The position numbers and the translations under genes are program-made. From positions 124,001 through 188,000 of the forward strand of contig QKMZ01000005.1 in assembly GCA_003242885.1 (NCBI GenBank): a DNA stretch of 64,000 nucleotides, given 5' to 3'. Each line of letters opens with the position of its first letter. Positions within the stretch are counted from its first letter, which is position 1. The notes below the pieces were generated by a model. It saw nothing but the letters and a program-made list of their open reading frames with translations, searched no databases and had not been told where the DNA came from. This DNA is from Candidatus Melainabacteria bacterium (lineage in GTDB: Bacteria; Cyanobacteriota; Vampirovibrionia; Obscuribacterales; Obscuribacteraceae). This document shows, one piece after another, positions 54,652 through 63,010 of the stretch.

Positions 54652-55429
54652 ACGCATCATCCCTTGCTTGGATGTGAGAGACGGACGTACCGTAAAGGGC
54701 GTTAATTTCACCAATCTCAGAGACATGGGCTGTCCTGTTGAACTCGGCTTGATGTATGAAAGTCAGGGTGCAGATGAATTGATGTTTCTCGACATCACCG
54801 CTTCAGTGGAAGGTCGTGCGGCGATGCTGGAATTTGTCGAGCGCGTAGCTGACAATCTCTCCATACCATTCACTGTGGGCGGTGGCGTTTCTTCCAGGGG
54901 AAACGTGACAGAATTGCTAAATGCCGGAGCGGACAAGGTTTCGATGAACACGGCCGCAGTGAAAAGACCAGAGCTGATCAATGAGGTTTCTACTCAATTT
55001 GGCTCTCAATGTTGCGTTGTTGCCATTGATGCTCGAAAGAAAGAAAACGGGAATGACAATCTAGATAATGGCGGCAAAATCGAATGGGAGGTTCTCATCA
55101 AAGGCGGAAGAGAATCAGTTGGTTTGGATGCGCTTGAATGGGCTGAGGAGTGCGTTCGACGTGGTGCCGGCGAAATACTTTTGACATCATGGAACCGCGA
55201 CGGAATGCAAACTGGTTTTGATATTGAAATGGTAAAGGCATTTTCGGAGAGACTGCCAATTCCAGTTATCGCTTCGGGCGGTGCAGCCAATCCGGAAAGT
55301 TTTGTCGAAGTGTTTGAGAAAGCCGGTGCAGATGCTGCGCTTGCCGCGAGCATTTTTCATGACAAAATCTACAGCATCGGCGATGTAAAACTAGCAGTAA
55401 AAAACGCGGGAATCAGTGTCAGAGAGTAA
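54641..55429 (+). CDS. hisF: Imidazole glycerol-phosphate synthase, cyclase subunit
   Basis: This TIM-barrel cyclase makes imidazoleglycerol phosphate and AICAR. It carries the two catalytic Asp: CLDVRDGR (near residue 11) and VVAIDARKK (near 130). Phosphate-binding loops are TVGGGVSS and VIASGGAAN. A position usually Asp, in LTSMDRDG, is Asn here (LTSWNRDG). A loop of about residues 133-150 (KKENGNDNLDNGGKI) is as in other members. Length 262 is normal. Confidence 0.95.
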   Translation: MLTKRIIPCLDVRDGRTVKGVNFTNLRDMGCPVELGLMYESQGADELMFLDITASVEGRAAMLEFVERVADNLSIPFTVGGGVSSRGNVTELLNAGADKVSMNTAAVKRPELINEVSTQFGSQCCVVAIDARKKENGNDNLDNGGKIEWEVLIKGGRESVGLDALEWAEECVRRGAGEILLTSWNRDGMQTGFDIEMVKAFSERLPIPVIASGGAANPESFVEVFEKAGADAALAASIFHDKIYSIGDVKLAVKNAGISVRE

Positions 55430-55438
55430 GGCGGAAAA

Positions 55439-56674
55439 ATGATAGTACCCAGCATCGATATCATGAACGGAAAGGCTGTCCAGCTCAAGCAGGGCAAGGA
55501 CCTGGTCGTCACATCGGAGCGTACGCCGATTGAGTTGGCGCGGGAGTTCAATCGCTTTGGAGAGGTGGCAGTTATCGACCTTGATGCCGCGATGGGCAAG
55601 GGCAATAATCGCGCACTAATTCAAGATATCTGCAAAGTCGCTGATGTCCGGGTCGGTGGCGGCATCCGCGATGTCGATACAGGCAAGGAATATTTGAAGG
55701 CTGGTGCGAAGGCGCTGATTCTTGGCACGAAAGCAGTTCCGGAAATTCTCAGTGAGTTTCCTTCTGAGAGAGTGATGGTGGCACTCGATAACGTAGATGG
55801 AAAAGTTGTCGACAAAGGATGGACCAACACAACAGAAGAAACCATCTGGGATCGTGCCGAAAGACTGGCTCCGTACTGCGGCGCATTCCTCACGACTTTT
55901 GTGAAGGATGAAGGCGGTCTTGGCGGGATGAACATGGACGCGGTAAAAGAAGCAAAGGAAAGGTTGAAACGACCGGTCACCGTGGCTGGTGGCATTGCTG
56001 CCACGGATGAAATCGTTGAGATTTCAAAACTCGGCATGGATGTCCAGGTTGGAATGGCTCTATACACCGGACGAATAGACCTTGCTGAAAGCGTGGTCGG
56101 TGCTGTCAAATTCGATGCTAACGGGCTTGTGCCTATAGTGGTCCAGGATGTCAGCGGAAAGGTGCTGATGCTTGCATACGGCAATGAGGAGTCACTAAAA
56201 CGCGCACTGACAGAGGGAAAAGGTGTCTATTACAGTCGCTCGAGAAAAGAGTTGTGGGAGAAGGGATTGACATCCGGTAGCGTGCAACAGTTGATTTCTT
56301 GTCGCCTCGATTGCGACAGGGATTCAATTTTGTTTACTGTGAAACAATCGCAGGGTGCTTGTCACAATGGCACTTTCAGCTGCTTTGGCAACGCAACCTC
56401 CCACCGCGGATTCGCCATCGAAGATCTCTTCGAAACCTTGCGCCAACGCAAGCTTAATGCACCAGAGGGCAGCTACTCCGCCACCCTGTTTCAAGACCGC
56501 GACAAACTGAGCAAAAAGCTTATGGAAGAAGCATTTGAGGTGGTATCGTTTAAGTCGCGCGAAAACCTTCGTTGGGAAGTTGCGGACTTGCTCTATTTCG
56601 TAAGCATCCTGGCTGTTGATGAAGGTCTTGATTGGAAAGAAATCGAGCTAGAGCTTGGGGGACGCCACAAATGA
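55439..56674 (+). CDS. hisA: HisA-HisI-HisE triple fusion
   Basis: Three enzymes on one chain. Residues ~1-225 are HisA (PSIDIMNGK with the first catalytic Asp; VMVALDNVDGK with the second; VTVAGGIAAT phosphate site). Residues ~228-320 are the phosphoribosyl-AMP cyclohydrolase HisI (LMLAYGNEESLKRAL, SCRLDCDRDSILFTV, and GACHNGTFSCF with the metal-binding Cys and His). Residues ~325-411 are the phosphoribosyl-ATP pyrophosphatase HisE (KLSKKLMEEAFEVV, LRWEVADLLYFVSIL). HisI-HisE fusions are common, HisA-HisI-HisE much less so. The fusion joins steps 2, 3 and 4 of the pathway. It overlaps hisD by four bases. Confidence 0.95.
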   Translation: MIVPSIDIMNGKAVQLKQGKDLVVTSERTPIELAREFNRFGEVAVIDLDAAMGKGNNRALIQDICKVADVRVGGGIRDVDTGKEYLKAGAKALILGTKAVPEILSEFPSERVMVALDNVDGKVVDKGWTNTTEETIWDRAERLAPYCGAFLTTFVKDEGGLGGMNMDAVKEAKERLKRPVTVAGGIAATDEIVEISKLGMDVQVGMALYTGRIDLAESVVGAVKFDANGLVPIVVQDVSGKVLMLAYGNEESLKRALTEGKGVYYSRSRKELWEKGLTSGSVQQLISCRLDCDRDSILFTVKQSQGACHNGTFSCFGNATSHRGFAIEDLFETLRQRKLNAPEGSYSATLFQDRDKLSKKLMEEAFEVVSFKSRENLRWEVADLLYFVSILAVDEGLDWKEIELELGGRHK

Positions 56675-58029
56675 TTCCGCTTTACAAGGGTGCTGATGCC
56701 ATTGCCTGGCTGAAAAAGATGGCAACTGGTGTCAATGTCGACAGCGAAAACATTCCGGCTCCGCCACCATTGACCTCATCTGCAGGCGGTCCGCCCCTGG
56801 CTACTACGAAACACAGCGGTACTTACAGTGCTCTCAGTATCGCGCAGGAAGTCGAACAGATTATCAATCATGTACGTCGCGAAGGTGATGTTGCAATAGC
56901 GCAATTGGCCGATAGATTTGGTGATACCGTATCTCCACCACTGTTCATGGAACAAGAAGGCATTGATGCTTTAGCAAAGAATTTGCCGGTTGACACGGTA
57001 AGAACTATCGATTTGGCTGCGGCGAGAATAAAAACATTTGCAGAAGCAACACTGGCTGCTATCAGACCGATTCATGTTTCTTACGAGCGTTTTGATACCG
57101 GATTGAATTTTCGTCCTGTAGGGCGCGTTGCTTGTTATGTTCCTTCCGGACGTTTCCCACTCACCTCGACTGCACTGATGACTGCAATCACCGCCAAGGT
57201 TGCGGGCGTGTCTGAAGTGTTCATTCTTTCACCCAATCTCACTGACGAGATACTTTATGCTGGCACCGTAGCTGGTGTCACCGAGTTTCACCAGATTGGT
57301 GGCGCACAAGCAGTTGCTGCTGCAACCTTCGGAACGAAGACCGTCAAAGCTGCCGACATGATCGTTGGTCCGGGAAATGCGTACGTCACTGAAGCTAAGC
57401 GTCAGCTTCAAGGACGTATCGGTATCGACATGCTCGCCGGTCCGAGCGAAATTTGCATCATTGCCGATCACGGAAGCAATCCATACTGGTTGGCTCTCGA
57501 TCTGCTTTCTCAAGCGGAGCACGATCCCGATGCGCGCGCTTTCTTGCTTACAGACGATGAAGCCGTCGCTACGCAGGTGTTAGCAGAGCTGCCTAAAGTT
57601 CGCTCAGAGATTGCGTTGCCAGATTTCATTGATGAGAGTTTGAGCAAGAGTGTGATTTTGGTTTTGCCGGACATCGTTGCTTGCATCGCTGCGGCGAATA
57701 GTATCGCTCCGGAGCATTTGCAATTGCATGTCGCAAAACCTGAAGACCTGCAACCGCATTTGGTCAATTACGGTGCGCTATTCATTGGCTATAACGCTAC
57801 TGTGCCTAACGGGGATTATGTTGCCGGACCTAATCACACATTGCCTACAAATAGATCGGCACGGTTTGCCGGCGCTCTCAGTCCGTTGACTTTCTTGCGT
57901 GCGCAGACTTGGATTCGAGTTCGTTCTAATGCGAACGAGTTGCATCAAGAAACTGAGGCTTTCGCCAATTTAGAAGGTTTGAACGCACACGCCGCTGCAC
58001 CACGCGCACGCTATATCGACAATCAATAA
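56671..58029 (+). CDS. hisD: Histidinol dehydrogenase
   Basis: The last step: histidinol is oxidised twice to histidine with NAD+. The ATG at 56671 forms ATGA with the hisA stop and follows GGGGGA; an ATG 39 bases upstream is inside hisA. Motifs are GRVACYVPSGRFPLTSTALM, HQIGGAQAVAAATFGT, DMIVGPGNAYVTEAKRQ, DMLAGPSEICIIADH (the family signature), LSQAEHDPDA with the zinc-binding His, and VAGPNHTLPTNRSARF. A Pro/Ser-rich stretch of ~25 residues near 30-55 (PAPPPLTSSAGGPP) is an insert not seen in most HisD. It is the last gene of the operon; no terminator was recognised. Confidence 0.96.
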   Translation: MIPLYKGADAIAWLKKMATGVNVDSENIPAPPPLTSSAGGPPLATTKHSGTYSALSIAQEVEQIINHVRREGDVAIAQLADRFGDTVSPPLFMEQEGIDALAKNLPVDTVRTIDLAAARIKTFAEATLAAIRPIHVSYERFDTGLNFRPVGRVACYVPSGRFPLTSTALMTAITAKVAGVSEVFILSPNLTDEILYAGTVAGVTEFHQIGGAQAVAAATFGTKTVKAADMIVGPGNAYVTEAKRQLQGRIGIDMLAGPSEICIIADHGSNPYWLALDLLSQAEHDPDARAFLLTDDEAVATQVLAELPKVRSEIALPDFIDESLSKSVILVLPDIVACIAAANSIAPEHLQLHVAKPEDLQPHLVNYGALFIGYNATVPNGDYVAGPNHTLPTNRSARFAGALSPLTFLRAQTWIRVRSNANELHQETEAFANLEGLNAHAAAPRARYIDNQ

Positions 58030-58046
58030 ATAGATAGATAGACGCT

Positions 58047-58073
58047 AAGCATTTCGTGCGAAGCGTTTCGTGC
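58047..58073. repeat. Two direct 13-bp repeats after the his operon
   Basis: AAGCATTTCGTGC (58047-58059) and AAGCGTTTCGTGC (58061-58073) differ at one base and are 14 bases apart. They lie 17 bases after hisD, in a region with a short TAGA run just before. Possible regulator site for the downstream gene; the space from 58030 to 58247 has no gene. Confidence 0.35.
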
Positions 58074-58247
58074 AAACTGTTTTGCGCCGATTATTCCAGT
58101 CAAACCGTTGAACAAACCTTTCATTGAACGCGCGTTTGATTACAGAAGTGTAAGGTTTTCTCTTGTTTGTTCACGCGGGATAGTGGGTATGGAATAGCTA
58201 CCAAATCTTCCCGAAATCCGTTTCTTACTTACTAGGAAATACAAACT

Positions 58248-59546
58248 ATGCAAAAGGCTCGCACTTTAGCGCTGCTGCTGGTGTCCATTGCCTGCATTTC
58301 TCCGGCAAATTCACAAGGAATGATGGAAGGTACGTTCGTAAGAGGTCTCGGCGCAGGGATGGGCGCTGGAACCGCTGCCAGTATGGGGCACGGCAAAGTC
58401 GTGCGGCGCACAGCCGAATCCGTAATTCAGGCGCAGCAAGCGATGATCGCACAGACGAAAACAATCGAACAGTATGTTGCAACCGGTATTCAACTACAAG
58501 CCAAAAAGCAGTGGAACACCGCAGAGCAATACTTTCAGGAAGCACTGAAAGTCATTGCAAAACGAGATGGTCCTGGCAGTCCGAAGAGCGCTCCTGTACT
58601 TGCTCGCCTTGCAACTGTTGCGAAAAACCAGCATAAATTGGATGAGGCTATCGGTTATCAAAAAACTGTTGTCGCCTTCGCTAATAATGCGAAAGCGCAG
58701 AATCCGACTGCGGCCGTTCAAGCGCAAGTTGAACTTTCAAGTCTTTTCATTGATAAGGGCGACCTGCACAACGCCGAAGGTACGCTCAAACAGTCTGCCG
58801 ATATTGTGCGAAGTGATCGAAGCATTCCTCCAAAAACTTACTCAACGACTTTGCGAGTATATGGTGAGGTTTTGAGAAAACTGAATAAGAATTCGGAAGC
58901 TGATGCGATTGATGCTGAAATTGCGTCGCAGAGTGGGGAATCCGCCACTGCGGCTTCTGTTGCGAATGTTGCTAGACCTCAGCCGGCAGCGACTACGACA
59001 CCGCCTGCGGTGTCTGCCGACGGAACTGCTGTTTCAACTGCACCTCCTGAAACAGCAGTTCCTGCTGCTTCTTCATCTGCATCTGCAAGTTCTGCCACAA
59101 CCTCTGCCGCGCTTGATGGATCAGCATCCGCTGTACAGTCTGCGAGCTCCTCTGCTGAAAGTTCAACATCTGCGATAGAGTCGCCTCATGCGACTAGTTC
59201 TGCTGCTGAAGCCGCTCCATCTGCTGCGACGAATCCGCCTGGTGAACTGTTACCTCCACCAACAGCCGATTGGCCTGTGATGAGCTCTGATGGCAAAATT
59301 GTTTCTGAGCCGGTCGATGCTTCGTCTCAACCTGCGACCGCACCTGCGGCAGCACCATCATCAGGCGCGGCACCAGCAGCAGCTCCTGTCGTCGAGTCCA
59401 ATGCAGAACCGCCCAGCGCCGCTTCTGCCACCCCTTCCGCTGCTTCTGCTGGTAATCCTGAGCCTGGCGCCTCTTCTAATGCTCCATCGGGTTCTGGCGT
59501 TGCCCCTGCGAATGCAGCAACTTCTGAACCTTCAGAAGGAAAGTAA
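58248..59546 (+). CDS. Secreted TPR-repeat protein with disordered tail
   Basis: A signal peptide (QKARTLALLLVSIACISPANS) is followed by a glycine-rich segment (RGLGAGMGAGTAASMG) and about three or four tetratricopeptide repeats (residues ~75-225; GIQLQAKKQWNTAEQYFQEA, LARLATVAKNQHKLDEAIGY, LSSLFIDKGDLHNAEGTL). The last ~200 residues are Ala/Ser/Pro/Thr and disordered. The kinase gene starts nine bases after its stop, so the two are probably one operon; the exported TPR part cannot be a direct cytoplasmic substrate of that kinase unless the signal is uncleaved. Confidence 0.75.
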   Translation: MQKARTLALLLVSIACISPANSQGMMEGTFVRGLGAGMGAGTAASMGHGKVVRRTAESVIQAQQAMIAQTKTIEQYVATGIQLQAKKQWNTAEQYFQEALKVIAKRDGPGSPKSAPVLARLATVAKNQHKLDEAIGYQKTVVAFANNAKAQNPTAAVQAQVELSSLFIDKGDLHNAEGTLKQSADIVRSDRSIPPKTYSTTLRVYGEVLRKLNKNSEADAIDAEIASQSGESATAASVANVARPQPAATTTPPAVSADGTAVSTAPPETAVPAASSSASASSATTSAALDGSASAVQSASSSAESSTSAIESPHATSSAAEAAPSAATNPPGELLPPPTADWPVMSSDGKIVSEPVDASSQPATAPAAAPSSGAAPAAAPVVESNAEPPSAASATPSAASAGNPEPGASSNAPSGSGVAPANAATSEPSEGK

Positions 59547-59555
59547 TCAAAAGGT

Positions 59556-60653
59556 ATGACAGAATCGACAAGCGAACAATGGGACCAAGCCGTTGCCGAT
59601 ACGCAATTCGATCCTTTGCTGGAAGAATTGCCCGAGCAATACGAGCTTTTGATGAAGGTTCGGCAAGGTGGTATGGGCGCGATCTACCGCGCCCGCAACA
59701 AGTACACGAATGCTGACTTCGCCATCAAAATTCTGCTGCCGAAGTACGCCGCGGATGAGGACATGCGTCAGCGCTTCATTACGGAAGCGAAGGCCGCGAG
59801 CGCGCTGAAGCATCCTGGAATATGCCAGGTCCGTGACTTTGGTATCACAAAAAGCAAGATGCCATATCTAGTAATGGACTGGCTCGAAGGCATGACGCTT
59901 CATGAGAAGGTGGAGACTCAGGGGCCGCTCTCAGAGCGAGATGCAATCGCTATCTTCATTCAGATTGCATCTGCAATCGGCCACGCGCACAAGACGAAGG
60001 TGATTCACCGGGACTTAAAGCCCGAGCACGTAGTTTTGTGCAACAACGAAAATCACGAGCAGAATGACGTGCGCATTGTCGATTTTGGTATCGCCAAATT
60101 GATCCACGACGAAAGCGCTCCTGCTCCAAAAGAGGGACTGACCATGGACGGCATGGTCATTGGCACTCCGCTCTACATGAGCCCTCAGCAGATCAAAGGA
60201 GTGAAGCTCGACGGCGCAACGGACATTTATTCACTCGGATGTTTGATGTACTTCACGATGGCTGGTTGCCCACCTTTTGAGGGCGACAATTATATGGACG
60301 TGATGTACAAGCACGTCAATAACCCTCCGCCGGCGTTTCCGCACGGCGTAAAGGTATCTGACGATCTCACTCGTGTGATCTTCCGTGCAATGGAAAAGGA
60401 ACTCTCTGATCGTTACAAGACGATGGAAGAGGTTATTTCAGAGCTAAAGAAACTGACGAAGGGAGTAAGCGTAGAGCGAAAAGCACTATCGCACCATCGG
60501 GCGAAAGCAAAGCAGAATTGGATAACCGCTGCCTATTTCGTTGGCGGGTTTATTGCGATGTATTTTGTCTCGATGCTCTTACAAAACGCATTCGATGCCG
60601 CCGATAGAGGTTCTCCAACCGAAAAAGCGCCCGTCGCTGAAAGAAAGAAATAG
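59556..60653 (+). CDS. Ser/Thr protein kinase with C-terminal membrane helix
   Basis: The kinase domain spans about residues 25-295: VRQGGMGAIYRA (first Gly of the loop replaced by Arg), FAIKILLPK with the Lys, HRDLKPEHVVL, VDFGIAK, GTPLYMSPQQ. In the catalytic loop the metal-binding Asn of HRDxxxxN is His. A single helix (ITAAYFVGGFIAMYFVSMLL, ~325-345) near the end anchors it with the kinase in the cytoplasm. Otherwise features are typical (DIYSLGCLMYFTMAG). It is shorter than the other kinases in the window and lacks extra domains. It follows the TPR gene by nine bases. Confidence 0.9.
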   Translation: MTESTSEQWDQAVADTQFDPLLEELPEQYELLMKVRQGGMGAIYRARNKYTNADFAIKILLPKYAADEDMRQRFITEAKAASALKHPGICQVRDFGITKSKMPYLVMDWLEGMTLHEKVETQGPLSERDAIAIFIQIASAIGHAHKTKVIHRDLKPEHVVLCNNENHEQNDVRIVDFGIAKLIHDESAPAPKEGLTMDGMVIGTPLYMSPQQIKGVKLDGATDIYSLGCLMYFTMAGCPPFEGDNYMDVMYKHVNNPPPAFPHGVKVSDDLTRVIFRAMEKELSDRYKTMEEVISELKKLTKGVSVERKALSHHRAKAKQNWITAAYFVGGFIAMYFVSMLLQNAFDAADRGSPTEKAPVAERKK

Positions 60654-60654
60654 T

Positions 60655-60762
60655 ATGAGAGAAACGGCAATTTCTGCCAGTTTCCTATTGCTCTTTCTGG
60701 TTATTTTTGGCCCGGCAAGCAAACGTGCAAGGGCGCGAAACACTAATCCTGCCGCGCTTTGA
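60655..60762 (+). CDS. Possible 35-residue peptide after the kinase gene
   Basis: An ATG one base after the kinase stop opens a frame with a hydrophobic, signal-like start (ISASFLLLFLVIFGPAS) and a short basic end. It has no Shine-Dalgarno of its own beyond the end of the kinase gene and no known family. It may be a real small membrane peptide, translationally coupled to the kinase, or a gene remnant. Confidence 0.3.
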   Translation: MRETAISASFLLLFLVIFGPASKRARARNTNPAAL

Positions 60763-60853
60763 GCTTGTGGTGGTTTCACCATTCACAAACGCTCAGGTGA
60801 ACCCTAATATCCATACAGCACCTCTGGAATCCAGCCCTTTTGAGAGGCCCATA

Positions 60854-61615
60854 ATGAATGAACGCGTAAATTTGCGCGTGGCGGAATCGGCAGAGGCTAG
60901 ACCCACTGATTCACAAGCGTCTCAAAACTTTTTTCACGATGCATACGATTTTGTCGAGCGCCATCCTGTTGCCTCTGCTGTGACAGTGGGTATTCTCGGA
61001 GCCGGCGCTTACGCAGCCTCAAGATATATTCCGTATGCCATGACCCAACGGGCGCTGGCTACTGCCGCTAAGGCATTAAATCCGGAGGACATTCGCATAG
61101 TCCCCATGACCGCCGATAATCTCCCTGCTGCAATTGAAGCGGGTAAGGACGGATTTAGATACGGCTGGGGGTTTCTCAATCCTGCCACTGATTTCAAGGC
61201 CGCGCTGACACCGATGGCGACCAAAATTCATGCCGGGCAGCGCGAAATGAACGCTCGCTATTTCCTTGCCGTGGACAAAGAGAATCGGGTTTTAGGCACT
61301 ACCGGCTTGTATCAAACGGCCAAAGACCAAGGCGATGCGCTCTGGCTTGGTTGGATGAGTGTCCGCCCGGCCTACCGAGGCAAGGGAATCGGGCAAAAGT
61401 TGTTGGATTTCTCTATTGATGAAGCGAAAAAGTCCAATGTCGATTACTTGAGACTCTATACAAGCACCTATAAGGGCGAAGCCGCCGCGCAGCCGCTTTA
61501 TGAAAGAGCCGGCTTGAAGGTCGTCGGTGAGATGAAACATGAACTGCCGGTTCCTGGGTTGAAATATCTTTTCCGCGAAATGCCACTAAAGCCGGTTAAG
61601 GCTGCCAGCGCCTAG
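60854..61615 (+). CDS. Membrane-associated GNAT acetyltransferase
   Basis: The ATG at 60854 follows GAGAGG by seven bases; the open frame upstream, starting 60707, is not protein-like. The 253-residue chain has a hydrophobic segment (ASAVTVGILGAGAYAASRYI) at about residues 42-62, then the acetyltransferase: FLAVDKENRVLGTTGLY, LGWMSVRPAYRGKGIGQKLLD (motif A, PAYRGKGIG), LRLYTSTYKGEAAAQPLYERAGL. Substrate unknown. Confidence 0.8.
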   Translation: MNERVNLRVAESAEARPTDSQASQNFFHDAYDFVERHPVASAVTVGILGAGAYAASRYIPYAMTQRALATAAKALNPEDIRIVPMTADNLPAAIEAGKDGFRYGWGFLNPATDFKAALTPMATKIHAGQREMNARYFLAVDKENRVLGTTGLYQTAKDQGDALWLGWMSVRPAYRGKGIGQKLLDFSIDEAKKSNVDYLRLYTSTYKGEAAAQPLYERAGLKVVGEMKHELPVPGLKYLFREMPLKPVKAASA

Positions 61616-61625
61616 TCTATTTATT

Positions 61626-61759
61626 CTTGAGCATTTAAATCTTGAGCATTGAAGGTTTCCCTAACCTTAAGTGTCGCGTGTGCTTCGGGAACCCGTGGCA
61701 CTTCAGGACGGTCCAACCTGTTGTATATACGACCGAGAATCTATGAGCTTCTAGCTCAT
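61626..61759. promoter_or_regulatory. Direct and inverted repeats before the small hydrophilic gene
   Basis: CTTGAGCATT occurs at 61626-61635 and 61641-61650 (15 bases apart). Further on, ATGAGCT and AGCTCAT (61743-61749 and 61753-61759) form a perfect 7-bp stem with a TCT loop directly before the Shine-Dalgarno GGAAGGAGA. The hairpin could modulate translation of the gene at 61777. Confidence 0.4.
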
Positions 61760-61776
61760 CGGGAAGGAGACCAGCA

Positions 61777-61989
61777 ATGGCAAAGAAAATGAACCGTGGC
61801 AAAGAAGGAAGCGAACACGAAAGAGACCACGATCGCGTTAAGGAAGTTACGGAAGCCGGCGATATCGGAGATGAGCAAAATCCTGCCGGCGAGATTAAGA
61901 CCGACAAGGCTGCCTGGAACTACAAGGCAGATAAGGTCAAAGAGGACGATACTCCGGATGAGCTGAAAGATTTCATCTCGTCATTCTAA
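61777..61989 (+). CDS. Small hydrophilic protein
   Basis: There are 70 residues with a strong ribosome site (GGAAGGAGA) nine bases upstream. It is highly charged (MAKKMNRGKEGSEHERDHDR, DELKDFISSF), lacks any hydrophobic stretch, and is probably disordered. Stress-type small proteins look like this, but no family is recognised. It stands alone, in the opposite direction to the next gene. Confidence 0.7.
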   Translation: MAKKMNRGKEGSEHERDHDRVKEVTEAGDIGDEQNPAGEIKTDKAAWNYKADKVKEDDTPDELKDFISSF

Positions 61990-62008
61990 GGTACTTAAAA
62001 CAAGAGCC

Positions 62009-62719
62009 TTACTGAAAGTTGTGGCGCTGCTGCCGTGTCAGAGACTGCCCGGGCGGGACGATCGCAAGCCCGGGCTCCTTTGTATCGCCCCAAATTATGG
62101 CGTTGACGTATGGGATTTTGTTTTGGCGCAACTGTGCATCCATTGCATCCACCATGGCAATGTTTTGCTCTGCTTTGGTTTCGGGTCTAAAGGTCGACCC
62201 TGCGCCGATCATGACACCGGCCATCGCTGACTGCAGATTCATCCATTCGGGTTGCGTGAGGTCGATATTGCCGCCTTTGCGTTTCATCGTGTCGCTCATA
62301 ATGTCGGCTAGCTGTTTGCCTACTTGCTCTGGAGTTGCAGCAGGATTTGCCACCAGGCTGTCGCCAATGCGTCCCATTGCTTTGAACGTTTCGCGATCGA
62401 ACTGGTAAACGCCCTGCATGCGCTCTTGAAACTTCGCAAAGCGCGCAGGATCATTCACTGAGTCGTTGTACAGTTTTCCAAGTCGACCAAACCCATCGAC
62501 AAATTCCTGCCTGCGCTGTGCAATTGCATCAGATTGCGAGGAATTGTCCGCCACCATAAGCTTGAAGCCATCGTTTTGGACGTAAGTGTCGTTTTGCGCT
62601 CCAGTGAGAGATTTGATGTCGGATAGTTTGGCGTTCACCAATCCGGCTTCTGCCGGCGCCGCCTGCCCACTTGTTGCAACAGAATTGTCTCCGGCATCAG
62701 CGTGCGTTGTTATTGCCAT
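62009..62719 (-). CDS. Hypothetical protein
   Basis: A 236-residue soluble-looking chain without signal peptide or membrane segment. The first ~40 residues are Ala-rich; the rest is a mixed helix-strand sequence (QRRQEFVDGFGRLGKLYND, RMQGVYQFDRETFKAMGRI) ending with NKIPYVNAIIWGDTKEPG. No family or motif recognised. The weak start site and a Gln/Arg-rich end (LTRQQRHNFQ) give no more hints. It is divergent from the NERD gene. Confidence 0.6.
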   Translation of the reverse strand: MAITTHADAGDNSVATSGQAAPAEAGLVNAKLSDIKSLTGAQNDTYVQNDGFKLMVADNSSQSDAIAQRRQEFVDGFGRLGKLYNDSVNDPARFAKFQERMQGVYQFDRETFKAMGRIGDSLVANPAATPEQVGKQLADIMSDTMKRKGGNIDLTQPEWMNLQSAMAGVMIGAGSTFRPETKAEQNIAMVDAMDAQLRQNKIPYVNAIIWGDTKEPGLAIVPPGQSLTRQQRHNFQ

Positions 62720-63010
62720 TTTTAGAACCTGAGAGGAAGGGGGGCTAAATCATCCCCGCGCCGGCGTTAGGTCGGCGTGAACAAAATATGGTTTCGAGGA
62801 GATTCGTCTGAGCATAGATTCTCATCAAAAGTCATGGACGAACATACGGTATACACGAAGAGCAAATTAAACCTCAAAATCTACGCTCAAAGTCTGCACA
62901 ATTCAACAGTTAAAAGCTATCGCGTCAGACCTAGAATGCTCACAACTCCGCTACTTCAACCAATATGGTTTCAGCTTTTGGTTTCACCTTCTCCAATTCG
63001 AGGGCGCAAA
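62720..63010. other. Divergent intergenic region
   Basis: About 290 bases between the hypothetical gene and the NERD gene. The NERD frame is open through it from 62777, but the composition is not protein-like and no good ribosome site is present until 63011. I see no repeat or clear promoter. Confidence 0.3.

Noticed and set aside
58030..58130. Terminator after hisD
   Set aside because: Only short imperfect complementary stretches and no T-run.
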